DNA of 8,235 nucleotides from positions 5,205 to 13,439 of the forward strand of contig PBHT01000023.1 of NCBI GenBank assembly GCA_002720285.1, written 5' to 3'. The notes beneath the pieces are model-generated. The model saw nothing but the letters and a program-made list of their open reading frames with translations, was not told where the DNA came from and did not search any database. Positions 7,265-8,235 of the stretch are shown here, one piece after another. The stretch comes from Acidobacteriota bacterium (GTDB taxonomy: Bacteria; Acidobacteriota; Vicinamibacteria; Vicinamibacterales; UBA823). A program made the translations under genes and the position numbers. Positions within the stretch are counted from its first letter, which is position 1; each line of letters begins with the position of its first letter.

Positions 7265-8235
7265 TTATGGCAGCTCCCCCACTGTACGGAGCAGTAATTC
7301 CTGACCTCGTTCATACGAAGGAGCGATCTCAAGTGCAGCCAGCGCATGTTGTTTCGCCTCGCCTATTTTGCCAGCGAGTATCAGACTTTCAGCCAAATCA
7401 CAATGAGCAACCACGACATCCACTGGACCTGCAGCTAATGCCACACGAAACTCTTGGACCGCTTTCTCTATCTCACCGCTGTCCAGCGCCAGCCGACCAA
7501 GTGCAGCATGCGGCACTACGTCAAACGGATCAATCGCGATGATACGCTCGTAAGCCACTTGCTGATGCTCTCGGTGTCCCGTTTCCTCAGCTAGCGCCGC
7601 CAACTGCCGGGCCGATTGGAGGTCCTGGTGATCATACGCCAGCAGGCCTACCAGTTGGTTCATCGCGCGATCACGATGACCTTGTTTAATCGCGATCTCG
7701 GCCAGTAATGCACGTGGGCTGTTGGCTCCAGTCGCGACAGTTACAAGTGTCAACGCATGCTCTAACACATCAACCGCAGCATCGAGCTCGCCCGCAGAGT
7801 AGAGAGCATGGCCATAGGTCACCTGAATGGCATAACTAGCAGGATAGGACTTCGCCAATGCGCCGAGCATGTCGAGTTGTGTGCCAGCCTCTGGGAGCGG
7901 CCCAGACACAGGCTGCTGTAATGCTCGCTGTAAACTGCCAAACCGCTCCTCAAGAGCAATATCAAAGCTTTCTTGTAAAGCGTCAAAATCGGTTCCGGCA
8001 ACCTGCTCAAGTAATGCCTCGGTATCAAATCCTTCTGCATAACCACGTAGCAGCTCAGGCAACATATTCTCACCATACAAATCGACGAGATGTTCAACTA
8101 CGAGAGACGCTTGATAGTAGGCTAGGACAATCGTTTCCGGTTTCGTAAATCCGGTATTCAGTTGTCGTAACGGTAACGTCTCACCATTTTCAAGCGCTTG
8201 CGCAAAAGTCAATTCCATATTACGACCCCAAGCAG
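7265..8235 (-). CDS. Peptidase MA-like (gluzincin) / TPR-repeat protein, C-terminal part, 5' end outside window
   Basis: This is the C-terminal 322 residues of a larger protein. The frame stays open through the right edge, and the codons upstream of the Met at 8218 read Ala-Trp-Gly-Arg-Asn, so that Met is probably internal. The first ~95 residues after it resemble the C-terminal half of peptidase MA-like metalloprotease domains: a Pro-Leu-x-x-Leu-Asn-x-Gly-Phe segment (about 16-24), then AYYQASLVVEHLVDLYG (33-49), then a helical 'Phe-Asp-x-Leu-x-x-x-Phe' end. In this family the zinc-binding HExxH lies earlier, so the catalytic site cannot be judged here. From about residue 125 to 301 there are roughly five TPR-like helix pairs with the usual Ala/Gly/Tyr spacing, suggesting a protein-binding scaffold. 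The stop codon is 2 nt before the DUF4159 start, so the two are probably co-transcribed. The TPR call is firm; the peptidase call comes from family resemblance. Confidence 0.8.
   Translation of the reverse strand, partial: AWGRNMELTFAQALENGETLPLRQLNTGFTKPETIVLAYYQASLVVEHLVDLYGENMLPELLRGYAEGFDTEALLEQVAGTDFDALQESFDIALEERFGSLQRALQQPVSGPLPEAGTQLDMLGALAKSYPASYAIQVTYGHALYSAGELDAAVDVLEHALTLVTVATGANSPRALLAEIAIKQGHRDRAMNQLVGLLAYDHQDLQSARQLAALAEETGHREHQQVAYERIIAIDPFDVVPHAALGRLALDSGEIEKAVQEFRVALAAGPVDVVVAHCDLAESLILAGKIGEAKQHALAALEIAPSYERGQELLLRTVGELP

Noticed and set aside
7177..7542. Plus-strand open frame of 121 codons across the junction of the TPR and DUF4159 genes
   Set aside because: It is antisense to two well-supported genes and has no family features.

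Overview
The window appears to be an internal piece of one bacterial operon. All six recognisable genes lie on the minus strand and read from right to left. They are packed with gaps of 2, 22, 1, 23 and 5 nt, so there is no non-coding stretch long enough for its own annotation, and I see no RNA gene, mobile element, CRISPR array or internal terminator. Both outer genes run off the window. The gene set (gluzincin/TPR protein, DUF4159, MoxR ATPase, DUF58, BatA-type vWA protein, DUF4175) and the sequence style suggest a Gram-negative, didermic bacterium, most likely Acidobacteriota (Vicinamibacteria-like). This is an inference from family knowledge and no marker gene is present; Gemmatimonadota or a related phylum is possible. 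Base composition looks moderate, near 50% GC by eye.

Layout in transcription order: (1) 8235-7265, the C-terminal part of a peptidase MA-like protein with a TPR tail, whose start lies outside the window; (2) 7262-6435, a membrane-anchored DUF4159 protein; (3) 6412-5402, a MoxR-family AAA+ ATPase with all core motifs; (4) 5400-4492, a DUF58 protein with a vWA domain; (5) 4468-2594, a BatA-like membrane protein with an intact vWA MIDAS and a glutamine-amidotransferase-like region; (6) 2588-1, a DUF4175 protein of at least 862 residues with three N-terminal membrane helices, beta-rich domains and a long Glu/Gln/Arg-rich helical tail, unfinished at the left edge.

How they may work together: MoxR ATPases pair with vWA proteins and act as chaperones or remodelling factors, with the vWA partner giving target specificity. 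Predicted topology puts MoxR and DUF58 in the cytoplasm. The vWA domain of the BatA-like protein, the bulk of DUF4175 and the DUF4159 domain face the periplasm. The cluster therefore looks like a trans-envelope machine with an ATP-driven inner half and an outer half of adhesion-like, helical and possibly proteolytic parts. The type of operon is recurrent in genomes, but as far as I know its substrate and purpose have not been established. It is the best candidate here for an undescribed system.
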